Shown: positions 1 to 5,570 of the stretch, in pieces
How positions within the stretch are numbered: the first letter of the stretch is position 1
How the letters are laid out: every line of letters starts with the position of its first letter
Origin: JADGNZ01 sp035995985
GTDB taxonomy: Bacteria; Acidobacteriota; Thermoanaerobaculia; Gp7-AA8
Assembly: GCA_035995985.1 (NCBI GenBank)
Contig: DASYJY010000148.1
Coordinates: forward strand, 1-6,791
Length of the DNA stretch: 6,791 nucleotides
Reading direction: 5' to 3'
The notes under the pieces: generated by a model
The model's input: only the letters and a program-made list of their open reading frames with translations
Database searches by the model: none
Told to the model about the DNA's origin: nothing
Position numbers and translations under genes: made by a program

Positions 1-858
1 AACAAGCTGCGCGGCACGCTCAACGTCGCTGCCGTCAAAGCGCCTGGCTTCGGCGACCGCCGCAAGGCCATGCTCGAAGACATCGCCATCCTCACCGGCG
101 GCAAGCTGATCTCCGAGGACATCGGCGTGAAGCTCGAGAACGTGAAGTGGGAAGACCTCGGCGACGCGAAGCGCGTCACGATCGATAAGGACAACACCAC
201 GCTCGTTACCGACACGGACGACAAGGGCCACAAGGAAGCGATCGCGGGACGCGTGAAGCAGATCCGCAGCCTGATCGACGACACGACCTCGGACTACGAC
301 CGCGAGAAGCTCCAGGAGCGCCTGGCCAAACTCGTCGGCGGTGTTGCCGTCATCAAGGTCGGCGCCGCGACCGAGACCGAGATGAAGGAAAAGAAGGCTC
401 GCGTCGAAGATGCGATGCACGCAACGAAGGCTGCCGTCGAAGAGGGCATCGTCCCGGGCGGCGGCGTCGCGCTGCTGCGCGCCATCGCTGCTGTCGAAGC
501 CGTGAAGGCCGAGGGCGACGTGAAGGTTGGCGTCAACGTCATCCGCCGCGCGCTCGAAGAGCCGTTCCGCCAGATCGTCTTCAACGCCGGTAAGGAAGCC
601 GCCGTGCTGCTGAATGAGATCAAACTCAAGGGCGGCAACTGGGGCTACGACGCCCGCAACGACGAAGTAGTCGACATGATCGACGCCGGCATCATCGATC
701 CGGCCAAGGTCACGAAGCAGGCGCTCCAGAACGCCAGCTCGATCGCCGGCCTGATGCTCACCACTGAAGCACTCATCTCCGAGATCAAGGAAGACGAGAA
801 ACCGCAGCCGGGTGGCGGCGGCGGTGGAATGGGTGGCGGCATGGGTGGAATGTACTAA
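1..858 (+). CDS. groEL: Chaperonin GroEL (Hsp60), C-terminal half, 5' end outside window
   Basis: This is the large subunit of the ATP-driven cytosolic GroEL-GroES folding chamber. The reading frame is open from base 1, so the gene enters from the left. The 285 residues seen correspond to about residue 262 to the end of a protein of about 546 residues. Visible family landmarks are VAAVKAPGFGDRRKAML in the apical domain, TSDYDREKLQER, GGVAVIKVGAATE, and KKARVEDAMHA, whose Asp (codon 409-411) matches the ATPase-essential Asp398 of E. coli GroEL. EEGIVPGGG follows, then the intermediate and equatorial segment. The C-terminus is a Gly/Met tail (GGGGGGMGGGMGGMY), the flexible tail that projects into the ring cavity in group I chaperonins. 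No groES or promoter is in view. Transcription is expected to stop at the hairpin 24 bases downstream. Identity is certain; whether other groEL copies exist cannot be told from here. Confidence 0.98.
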   Translation, partial: NKLRGTLNVAAVKAPGFGDRRKAMLEDIAILTGGKLISEDIGVKLENVKWEDLGDAKRVTIDKDNTTLVTDTDDKGHKEAIAGRVKQIRSLIDDTTSDYDREKLQERLAKLVGGVAVIKVGAATETEMKEKKARVEDAMHATKAAVEEGIVPGGGVALLRAIAAVEAVKAEGDVKVGVNVIRRALEEPFRQIVFNAGKEAAVLLNEIKLKGGNWGYDARNDEVVDMIDAGIIDPAKVTKQALQNASSIAGLMLTTEALISEIKEDEKPQPGGGGGGMGGGMGGMY

Positions 859-881
859 GTTTCAATCACAACGAATCGCAG

Positions 882-918
882 AACGGGCGAGCCGCAAGGC
901 TCGCCCGTTTTTCGTTTT
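882..918 (+). terminator. Rho-independent terminator of groEL
   Basis: A perfect 12-bp stem (882-893 AACGGGCGAGCC with 898-909) closes a GCAA loop, which is a GNRA-type tetraloop. A T-rich tract follows (TTTTT, CG, TTTT to 918). It begins 24 bases after the groEL stop codon. Read on the minus strand the hairpin is equally strong, but CTGCGATTCG follows it rather than a T-run. It should therefore terminate groEL efficiently and the convergent membrane-protein gene only weakly, if at all. Confidence 0.93.
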
Positions 919-931
919 GGCGCCTATCGGA

Positions 932-2176
932 TCACCAGTAGTGGCGAACAAGCGTCAACAGCGCTATTCCGTTGCAGATAACCGCGACCGTGACTACGAC
1001 CCACGGATTCATGCGCAGCCGCATGCGTGGAAGCGCGATCGCGGCGAGGAACAGCGGGAGGATTTCGAGGAAATAGCGCCCTTGCACGCCCTCCAGCGCG
1101 TCGCCGCAGACGACGGACCAGATCAGGTATTGCGACAGCAGGATGCCGGCAACCGTCATCACGACGATTGCCAGCGCGGTGATGCGAACGCGCGCCCGCA
1201 GCGCCACGCCACACGTCATCGCGACCGCCAGCAGCAGAAGGATCTCGATGGTGATGACCACCGGCGAGAGCTTCAACTGGTTCGCGCCAAGGCGGCCGAT
1301 CATCTCCTCGATGTAGAAACGGCCGTTGGTGGCGACGTCGTGCAGCATCACGTGCGCGAAGTGAATCGGGTCGGACGCGATGCAACGCATTTGCGCCGCG
1401 GCATCGACCGGCTCTCCGAAGCGTGCGTTGTACGCGCCGCGACTGGCCGCCGCGAATGACAGCAGCGTTCCCGCCGCCGTCGCGGCAAGAATTGCGATCC
1501 TTTGCCGCCACCGTAGCGGCATCACCAGAACAAGCAACGCGAGCAGAAAGTACGCCGGCTTGCAGAGCGCGAGCGCGAATCCGGCGAGGGCGATTACCCA
1601 AATCCGCCGGGGCGGCGAGAGCAGCAGCGCGGTAAAGAGCCACGCCATCGCGATCGTCGACGCATCCGCCGACAGCGACGCCATTTCGTACATTGACATC
1701 GGCAACAGCGCCGCGGCGGCGAAGACCGATCCGTACTCCGGCGCGATCCGAATCGCCAACGCGATCAACATCACCGCGAGCAACAGGTTCACGATCCGGC
1801 CGCCGTAAAAGACGATTACCGGACGAAGCGGCAGCGCCGCGATGAGCGATTGCGCAACATACGGCAGCGGCGTGTACCAGGCCGCGAATCGAATCTTTCC
1901 GGCCGGCTTGCGGTCGTAACGGATCGCGGCGACGATGCGCAGTTTTTCCTGCAACGTTTCGCGCGGTTCGCCCCGGGACATGACCCAGACGAAGTCCTGC
2001 GTCGACTTCGTCATCAACATCGAATCGAGACCGTGAGTGGCGAACAGATGGCCCCGACCGACGGCCAACGCGCGCCAGAAGTGGTTGCTCTCGTCGGGGA
2101 CCGCGAACGGCGGACTAATGGCGACATACGCAAGTCCAACAAGCAGCGCGGCGGCGACGAAGAGGCGTGGACTCAT
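932..2176 (-). CDS. DUF2142-type polytopic membrane protein, possible GT-C-like glycosyltransferase
   Basis: This is a 414-residue integral membrane protein with about ten hydrophobic segments, the first at residues 4-21 and the last at about 391-409. The layout matches my memory of the DUF2142 family. The first segment is followed by PPFAVPDESNHFWRA (22-36) with the acidic PDE at the start of the external loop. Then come YTPLPY (101-106), GGRIVNLLL (125-133), LLPMSMYEMASLSADAS (157-173), KPAYF (206-210) and GVQGRYFLEILPL (363-375). An acidic residue in the first loop plus many membrane helices recalls GT-C transferases that use polyprenyl-linked sugars. A role in cell-surface polysaccharide is therefore an inference, and the substrate is unknown. 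The start ATG overlaps the stop of the upstream VOC gene (ATGA) and has no Shine-Dalgarno sequence, so translation is probably coupled. No glycan genes lie beside it. Confidence 0.8.
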   Translation of the reverse strand: MSPRLFVAAALLVGLAYVAISPPFAVPDESNHFWRALAVGRGHLFATHGLDSMLMTKSTQDFVWVMSRGEPRETLQEKLRIVAAIRYDRKPAGKIRFAAWYTPLPYVAQSLIAALPLRPVIVFYGGRIVNLLLAVMLIALAIRIAPEYGSVFAAAALLPMSMYEMASLSADASTIAMAWLFTALLLSPPRRIWVIALAGFALALCKPAYFLLALLVLVMPLRWRQRIAILAATAAGTLLSFAAASRGAYNARFGEPVDAAAQMRCIASDPIHFAHVMLHDVATNGRFYIEEMIGRLGANQLKLSPVVITIEILLLLAVAMTCGVALRARVRITALAIVVMTVAGILLSQYLIWSVVCGDALEGVQGRYFLEILPLFLAAIALPRMRLRMNPWVVVTVAVICNGIALLTLVRHYW

Positions 2177-2562
2177 GCCGCGGCGAACTGCGCGAACGTG
2201 ATCACGTTTCCTGCGGCATCGCGGATCACCGTCTCCGTCGATCCGTAGAACGTCTGCCGGCTCGCCACGATGACGTCGGTGCCGTCCGGAATCTGCGCTT
2301 TCAATCCATCGAGATCATCGACTTCAATGAAGACCGCCGAGGCGCCGATCGCACGCGAGCCTTTCAGCACGTTCGCCTCATCGCCGCGAACACTATCGAA
2401 AGTCTGATACATCACCTCGACACCGTCGCGCGTCAGAATCACGAATCCGAGCGCGTCCTCGTGCGGCACTTCGGCGGCGCGCGCGAAGCCGAGCGCATCC
2501 CACAGCGGCAGCAGCGGTTCGATGCGGTCGACGATCAACACGGGCGTAATTTTCTTGAGCAT
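2173..2562 (-). CDS. VOC / glyoxalase-bleomycin resistance-fold protein
   Basis: This 129-residue protein is a single vicinal-oxygen-chelate domain made of two beta-alpha-beta-beta-beta units. Unit one runs from about residue 4 (ITPVLIVDRIEPLLPLWDALGF) through GFVILTRDGVEVMYQT. Unit two starts at SAVFIEVDDLDGLKAQI (76-91) and ends with DAAGNVITFAQ (115-125), the usual closing DpdGN-hxFxE motif with Gln in place of the common Glu. The first strand lacks the His found in many metal-binding members (PVLIVD). Metal binding and enzyme activity are therefore doubtful, and it may be a ligand-binding or resistance-type member. It is the first gene of a two-gene minus-strand operon with the DUF2142 protein. 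The ATG at 2562 has no Shine-Dalgarno sequence but has a -10-like element just upstream. The fold is secure; the substrate is unknown. Confidence 0.88.
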   Translation of the reverse strand: MLKKITPVLIVDRIEPLLPLWDALGFARAAEVPHEDALGFVILTRDGVEVMYQTFDSVRGDEANVLKGSRAIGASAVFIEVDDLDGLKAQIPDGTDVIVASRQTFYGSTETVIRDAAGNVITFAQFAAA

Positions 2563-2568
2563 CCGCGA

Positions 2569-2598
2569 ACGATAGCGTGCCCGGCCGTTGCCTTACAA
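2569..2598 (-). promoter_or_regulatory. Candidate minus-strand promoter of the VOC-DUF2142 operon
   Basis: Read on the minus strand, TTGTAA (2598-2593) is followed 18 bases later by TATCGT (2574-2569), then 6 bases (TCGCGG) and the ATG. Both hexamers match four of six positions of the sigma-70-type consensus. The spacing would put the transcript start on or next to the ATG, giving a leaderless mRNA. The -35-like hexamer overlaps the -10 of the divergent S10 peptidase gene almost base for base. This is a prediction from pattern only. Confidence 0.45.
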
Positions 2599-2599
2599 T
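2594..2599 (+). promoter_or_regulatory. -10 element TACAAT, leaderless start of the S10 peptidase gene
   Basis: TACAAT matches five of six bases of the TATAAT consensus and ends 9 bases before the ATG at 2609 (TACAATGCGCCACAAATG). No purine-rich Shine-Dalgarno sequence lies in between and no convincing -35 is seen. The position implies transcription starting within a few bases of the ATG. It argues for ATG 2609, not the upstream in-frame TTG at 2588, because the TTG would lie ahead of the expected transcript start. Confidence 0.6.
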
Positions 2600-2608
2600 G
2601 CGCCACAA

Positions 2609-4210
2609 ATGAAAAACGCGATGTTCGCCGCGCTGCTGACGCTCTCCGTCTTCTCGCTCTTCGCACAATCGCCCGAATCCGCTCCCAACCGCCAGCCCGC
2701 GCCAACACCTCGCCGTGAAACGCCGCCCGCGACGGAATCTGATGATCGCGCCGACGCTCCGCACGAACAGCCGCGCAACGCGCGCCCTCCCGCCGATACG
2801 AAGGACAAAATCTCCACGACGCAGCACTCCGTCACCATCGGCGGCCAGACCATCAGCTACACCGCGCGTGCCGGCACCATGATCATGCGCGACGAAGACG
2901 GAAAACCGCGCGCCAGCTTCTTCTTCACCTCGTACACGAAAGACGGCGCCGATCCCGCGCGCCGTCCCATCACCTACACGTTCAACGGCGGGCCGGGTTC
3001 GTCCTCGGTCTGGCTGCACATGGGCGCGTTCGGTCCGAAGCGAGTGGTGTATGCCGACGACGAAGGCCACGCCGCGAGACCGCCGTACCGCACCGTTGAC
3101 AACGAAGGAAGCATCCTCGACGTCACCGATCTGGTCTTCATCGACCCGGTCACGACCGGCTACAGCCGCGCGATTCCATTCAGTGATGCCGGCAAGTTTC
3201 ACGGCGTCGATTCGGACATCCAATCGGTCGGCGAATTCATTCGCCAGTGGACGACGCGCTACAGCCGCTGGGCCTCACCGAAGTTTCTGGCCGGCGAAAG
3301 CTACGGCACCACGCGCGCCGCCGGTCTCTCCGGCTGGCTCGGCCAACAGGGTTTCTACCTCAACGGCATCGTGCTGATCTCGTCGATCCTCAATTTCGAA
3401 ACGGCTTCATTCGACAGCGGCAACGACCTCGCCTACGAGCTCTTTCTCCCGACCTACACCGCCATCGCCTGGTACCACAAGCGACTCCCGTCGGACTTGC
3501 AATCGGGCACGCTCGAACACGCCATCTCCGAATCCGAACAATTCGCCCTCGGCGATTACACGCACGCGCTGATGCAGGGCGACCGCATCACAGATGCGGA
3601 ACGCCGCGACGTCACCGCGAAGCTGGCCCGCCTCACCGGACTCTCCCCCGCGTACATCGAGCAGACGAACATGCGCGTGAAAATCGACCGCTTCGACAAA
3701 GAGCTGATGCGCGCCCAGCGCCGCACCGTGGGCCGCCTGGACGGCCGCTTCATCGGCATCGACAAAGACGCCGCCGGTGAGGCCGACGAATTCGACCCGT
3801 CGTACGCCGCGATCTTCGGCGAGTACACCGCGGTCGTGAACGACTACGTCCGCCGCGAGCTGAAGTTCGAGACCGACCTCCCGTACGAAATCCTCACCGG
3901 CAAAGTGCGCCCCTGGAGTTACGACCGCGCCCAGAACCGCTACGTCGATGTCGCCGAAACGCTCCGCGGCGCCATCGCCCAGAACCCGTTCATGAAAGTC
4001 TTCGTCGCGAACGGCTACTACGACCTCGCCACCCCCTTCGCCGCCACCCGCTACACCTTCGCGCGCATGCAGCTCGAGCCCGAGCTGCGCAAAAACATCT
4101 CGATGGACTACTTCGAGACCGGCCACATGGTCTACATCGACCGCAAAGCACAGGCGCGATTGAAAAAGGATGTGGACGAGTTCATCCGCGCGAACGCGAA
4201 CGTGCAGTAG
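2609..4210 (+). CDS. Secreted serine carboxypeptidase, peptidase family S10
   Basis: This 533-residue exported alpha/beta-hydrolase removes C-terminal amino acids from peptides, outside the cytoplasm. Residues 1-19 form a signal peptide (hydrophobic core AALLTLSVFSLF, likely cleavage after Ala19). A Pro/Arg-rich low-complexity linker runs to about 65. The catalytic domain shows FNGGPGSSSVW (125-135, substrate carboxylate and oxyanion region), FIDPVTTGYS (177-186), GESYG with nucleophile Ser231, NGYYDLATP with Asp472, and ETGHMVY with His506. The Ser-Asp-His triad is therefore complete and in family order. An insertion of mixed helices at about 280-420 separates the core halves, as in other S10 enzymes. 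ATG 2609 is chosen because it begins the signal peptide directly and sits 9 bases after a TACAAT. It is monocistronic, diverging from the VOC gene and converging on the KDFGSF gene with a 6-base gap. Likely role is scavenging of peptides. Confidence 0.94.
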   Translation: MKNAMFAALLTLSVFSLFAQSPESAPNRQPAPTPRRETPPATESDDRADAPHEQPRNARPPADTKDKISTTQHSVTIGGQTISYTARAGTMIMRDEDGKPRASFFFTSYTKDGADPARRPITYTFNGGPGSSSVWLHMGAFGPKRVVYADDEGHAARPPYRTVDNEGSILDVTDLVFIDPVTTGYSRAIPFSDAGKFHGVDSDIQSVGEFIRQWTTRYSRWASPKFLAGESYGTTRAAGLSGWLGQQGFYLNGIVLISSILNFETASFDSGNDLAYELFLPTYTAIAWYHKRLPSDLQSGTLEHAISESEQFALGDYTHALMQGDRITDAERRDVTAKLARLTGLSPAYIEQTNMRVKIDRFDKELMRAQRRTVGRLDGRFIGIDKDAAGEADEFDPSYAAIFGEYTAVVNDYVRRELKFETDLPYEILTGKVRPWSYDRAQNRYVDVAETLRGAIAQNPFMKVFVANGYYDLATPFAATRYTFARMQLEPELRKNISMDYFETGHMVYIDRKAQARLKKDVDEFIRANANVQ

Positions 4211-4216
4211 GAGCCG

Positions 4217-4459
4217 TCATAGCTTCTGCCCTTTCGCCGGTTGACCTCGCAGCAGGAATGTCTTCGGATATTTTCCTTCGCCGCAGACCTTGAACGACCC
4301 AAAGTCCTTGACCCAAAGTCCTTCCGGCGCGTCAGGCTCAGACTCCCGCCAAAGTTTGAGTTGGTAGAGATCGTCAACGGTGATCTTACGATCGCGCAGA
4401 CGATCGAACAGATGATCGCGTAGCGCAGGTGGAAGGTCGGTCCATTGAATCCGCGGCAC
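4217..4459 (-). CDS. Small KDFGSF-core protein of unknown function, partner of the RHH gene
   Basis: This is an 80-residue soluble protein with no signal peptide or membrane segment; I do not recognise a named family. Residues 6-40 (WTDLPPALRDHLFDRLRDRKITVDDLYQL...) should be helical. Residues 45-71 (PEGLWVKDFGSFKVCGEGKYPKTFLL) look like beta strands around a conserved-looking KDFGSFKVCG...PKTFLL core with a single Cys59. The start is GTG at 4459, preceded by GGAA seven bases upstream. The gene begins 11 bases after the stop of the ribbon-helix-helix gene, so the two should be co-transcribed. Position and size suit a toxin-like or regulated partner of the RHH protein. There is no RelE, PIN, MazF or HipA signature to confirm this. 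The gene carries a perfect 14-bp tandem repeat at 4296-4323. Confidence 0.78.
   Translation of the reverse strand: MPRIQWTDLPPALRDHLFDRLRDRKITVDDLYQLKLWRESEPDAPEGLWVKDFGSFKVCGEGKYPKTFLLRGQPAKGQKL
4296..4323. repeat. Perfect 14-bp tandem duplication inside the KDFGSF gene
   Basis: GACCCAAAGTCCTT occurs twice with no gap (4296-4309 and 4310-4323). Because 14 is not a multiple of three, the two copies are read in different frames on the minus strand. One encodes Gly-Leu-Trp-Val and the other Lys-Asp-Phe-Gly, giving EGLWVKDFGS. The frame stays open through both copies. Slippage gaining or losing one copy would frameshift the gene. Confidence 0.9.
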
Positions 4460-4470
4460 GCGATGATTCC

Positions 4471-4731
4471 CTATGGCTCTCCGAAGGTCATCCGAGCCAA
4501 TTCTTCTTTAAGGCGAGACTGCTCCGCGCGATCTGAGGTGTGCACCAGCCGGTCGGCCAGTTCGAAGAAGGCGACCTTCTCGCGTTCCTTCGCCTCCAGA
4601 CCACTTTCGATCAGATCGACGATGACGCGGTTGGCGCTGGTGCGGCTGCGCTTCGCCAGCGCCTGGACACGCCGCGCGACTGTGGATGGGAGACTGACAC
4701 TCTGACGGACACTCTTCTGGGGCTGGGCCAT
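4471..4731 (-). CDS. Ribbon-helix-helix (CopG/Arc-type) DNA-binding protein, putative antitoxin
   Basis: This 86-residue protein is a probable dimeric transcriptional repressor. Residues 8-47 fit the ribbon-helix-helix fold. The strand RQSVSLP (9-15) would pair across the dimer and enter the DNA major groove. Helix A follows (STVARRVQALAKRSR, 16-30), then a turn at Thr-Ser-Ala-Asn and helix B (RVIVDLIESGLEAKERE, 35-51). The C-terminal half (FFELADRLVHTSDRAEQSRLKEELARM, 55-81) is a charged helix that could bind a partner protein, as in RHH antitoxins. The downstream 80-residue gene starts 11 bases after its stop codon. The ATG at 4731 has no Shine-Dalgarno sequence but has TAGCAT 5 bases upstream. 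Three helically phased repeats just upstream are candidate operators for autoregulation. RHH identity is good; the antitoxin role is inference from gene pairing. Confidence 0.82.
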   Translation of the reverse strand: MAQPQKSVRQSVSLPSTVARRVQALAKRSRTSANRVIVDLIESGLEAKEREKVAFFELADRLVHTSDRAEQSRLKEELARMTFGEP

Positions 4732-4736
4732 GCATC

Positions 4737-4742
4737 ATGCTA
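4737..4742 (-). promoter_or_regulatory. -10-like TAGCAT upstream of the RHH gene
   Basis: On the minus strand TAGCAT (4742-4737) lies 5 bases before the ATG at 4731, with no Shine-Dalgarno sequence in the gap GATGC. It matches four of six consensus bases. No good -35 is present at 16-18 bp spacing; the nearest TTGGTG hexamers lie 10 and 20 bp away. It fits a leaderless start, weakly supported. Confidence 0.35.
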
Positions 4743-4751
4743 CACCGCTTT

Positions 4752-4779
4752 GCACCAACACGCACCAATAACGCACACG
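4752..4779. promoter_or_regulatory. Phased direct repeats, candidate operator between RHH gene and surE
   Basis: GCACCAA occurs at 4752-4758 and 4762-4768, followed by a related GCACACG at 4773-4779. The starts are 10 and 11 bases apart, about one DNA helical turn, so all copies face the same side. RHH repressors typically bind short repeats arrayed this way. The site occupies the expected -35 zones of both the RHH gene (minus) and surE (plus), so binding could repress both. The protein-site link is inferred. Confidence 0.45.
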
Positions 4780-4790
4780 ATGCGATGCGC

Positions 4791-4796
4791 TACCAT
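4791..4796 (+). promoter_or_regulatory. -10 element TACCAT, leaderless start of surE
   Basis: TACCAT ends 9 bases before the ATG at 4806 (TACCATGCGCGGCGCATG), the same geometry as the S10 peptidase and acylphosphatase starts. The gap contains no Shine-Dalgarno sequence, and no -35 is evident at 16-18 bp. An ATG inside the hexamer (4795) is out of frame with surE. Confidence 0.5.
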
Positions 4797-4805
4797 GCGC
4801 GGCGC

Positions 4806-5570
4806 ATGGTCCGCATCCTCGTCACTAACGACGACGGCATCTACAGTGAAGGGCTCCGAAAACTGGCGGACGCCTGCCTGCGTATCGACGGTGTCGACGT
4901 CACCATCGTCGCGCCGGACCGCGAGCAGAGCGCTGCGTCGCATGCGCTCACGTTGAACCGTCCGCTGCGAATGCTCAAGCTGCGCGAGAACGAATACATC
5001 GTCGACGGCACGCCGGCCGATTGCGTCAATCTCGCGGTGCTCAAGCTGATGCGCGACGATCGCCCCGCGCTCGTCGTCTCCGGCATCAACTTCGGCCCCA
5101 ACCTCGGCGACGACGTCACCTACTCGGGCACAATCTCCGCCGCGTTCGAAGGCGCGCTGCTCGATGTGCCGTCGATCGCTTTTTCGACTCTCGTCGGCGA
5201 AGGATTTTCCTTCGATCGCTGCGCCGAATTTGCGGAGACGCTGATCCGATGGGCGCTGGACCATCATCGCGATCCGCACATCATCCTCAACGTCAACTTC
5301 CCGGTCGAGTTCAGCGGCGTCCGCGTGGTCCGCCTCGGCAATCGCATTTATGCCGGCGACATCCTTGAACGAAAGGATCCGCGCGGACGGACCTACTACT
5401 GGATCGGCGGCGGCAAACCGACGTGGCGTCCCGGCGAAGACACCGACTTTGAAGCGGTCGAAGAAGGCTGCATCTCCATCACCCCGCTGCACCTCGACCT
5501 CACGCACCACGAATCGATCGCGCGTCTCAAATCGCTCGAGGAGCTCCTTGGCCACACAGCGAAGGGATAG
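4806..5570 (+). CDS. surE: 5'/3'-nucleotidase SurE (survival protein)
   Basis: SurE is a metal-dependent phosphatase that removes phosphate from nucleoside 5'- and 3'-monophosphates (and, in E. coli, short polyphosphate). The product is 254 residues, close to the 253 of E. coli SurE. The N-terminus MVRILVTNDDG gives the metal-binding Asp9 and Asp10. APDREQSAASHALT (36-49) supplies Ser42, and VSGINFGPNLGDDVTYSGT (91-109) supplies metal ligand Asn95 and the conserved NLGxDVxYSGT loop. These match D8, D9, S39 and N92 of the E. coli enzyme. An open frame runs 23 codons upstream to 4737, but ATG 4806 is chosen because it gives the standard SurE N-terminus and follows a TACCAT by 9 bases. It overlaps pcm by 23 bases, the widespread surE-pcm pairing linked in E. 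coli to stationary-phase survival. Confidence 0.96.
   Translation: MVRILVTNDDGIYSEGLRKLADACLRIDGVDVTIVAPDREQSAASHALTLNRPLRMLKLRENEYIVDGTPADCVNLAVLKLMRDDRPALVVSGINFGPNLGDDVTYSGTISAAFEGALLDVPSIAFSTLVGEGFSFDRCAEFAETLIRWALDHHRDPHIILNVNFPVEFSGVRVVRLGNRIYAGDILERKDPRGRTYYWIGGGKPTWRPGEDTDFEAVEEGCISITPLHLDLTHHESIARLKSLEELLGHTAKG
5538..5543 (+). promoter_or_regulatory. Shine-Dalgarno sequence for pcm inside the surE end
   Basis: GAGGAG lies 4 bases before the TTG codon at 5548. It supports this non-ATG start over the ATG at 5608, whose upstream GGGCAAAA is a poorer ribosome site. The spacing is slightly short for an ideal SD. Confidence 0.55.

Noticed and set aside
796..855. GGT/GGC-rich short repeats at the groEL end considered as a repeat element
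   Set aside because: They encode the normal Gly/Met C-terminal tail of GroEL and need no other explanation.
812..1459. 215-codon plus-strand frame running from the groEL end into the DUF2142 gene
   Set aside because: It crosses the groEL terminator and lies antisense to a clear membrane protein. The product is His/Arg/Asp-rich, typical of a shadow frame.
2588..2608. Upstream in-frame TTG start for the S10 peptidase (adds 7 residues)
   Set aside because: It would put MPYNAPQ before a signal peptide that is complete from ATG 2609, has no SD, and lies upstream of the TACAAT -10 element.
3407..4126. 239-codon minus-strand frame opposite the S10 peptidase
   Set aside because: It is a shadow of a gene with a complete catalytic triad; no start signal or motif supports it.
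4737..4805. 23-codon N-terminal extension of surE from ATG 4737
   Set aside because: SurE proteins start directly at the M-x-RILxxNDDG strand; the extension would cover the promoter and repeat region.
4740..5555. 271-codon minus-strand open frame opposite surE
   Set aside because: It is a mirror of the surE coding sequence, which has all its catalytic motifs; the translated product is Asp/Arg/Val-rich with no family features.
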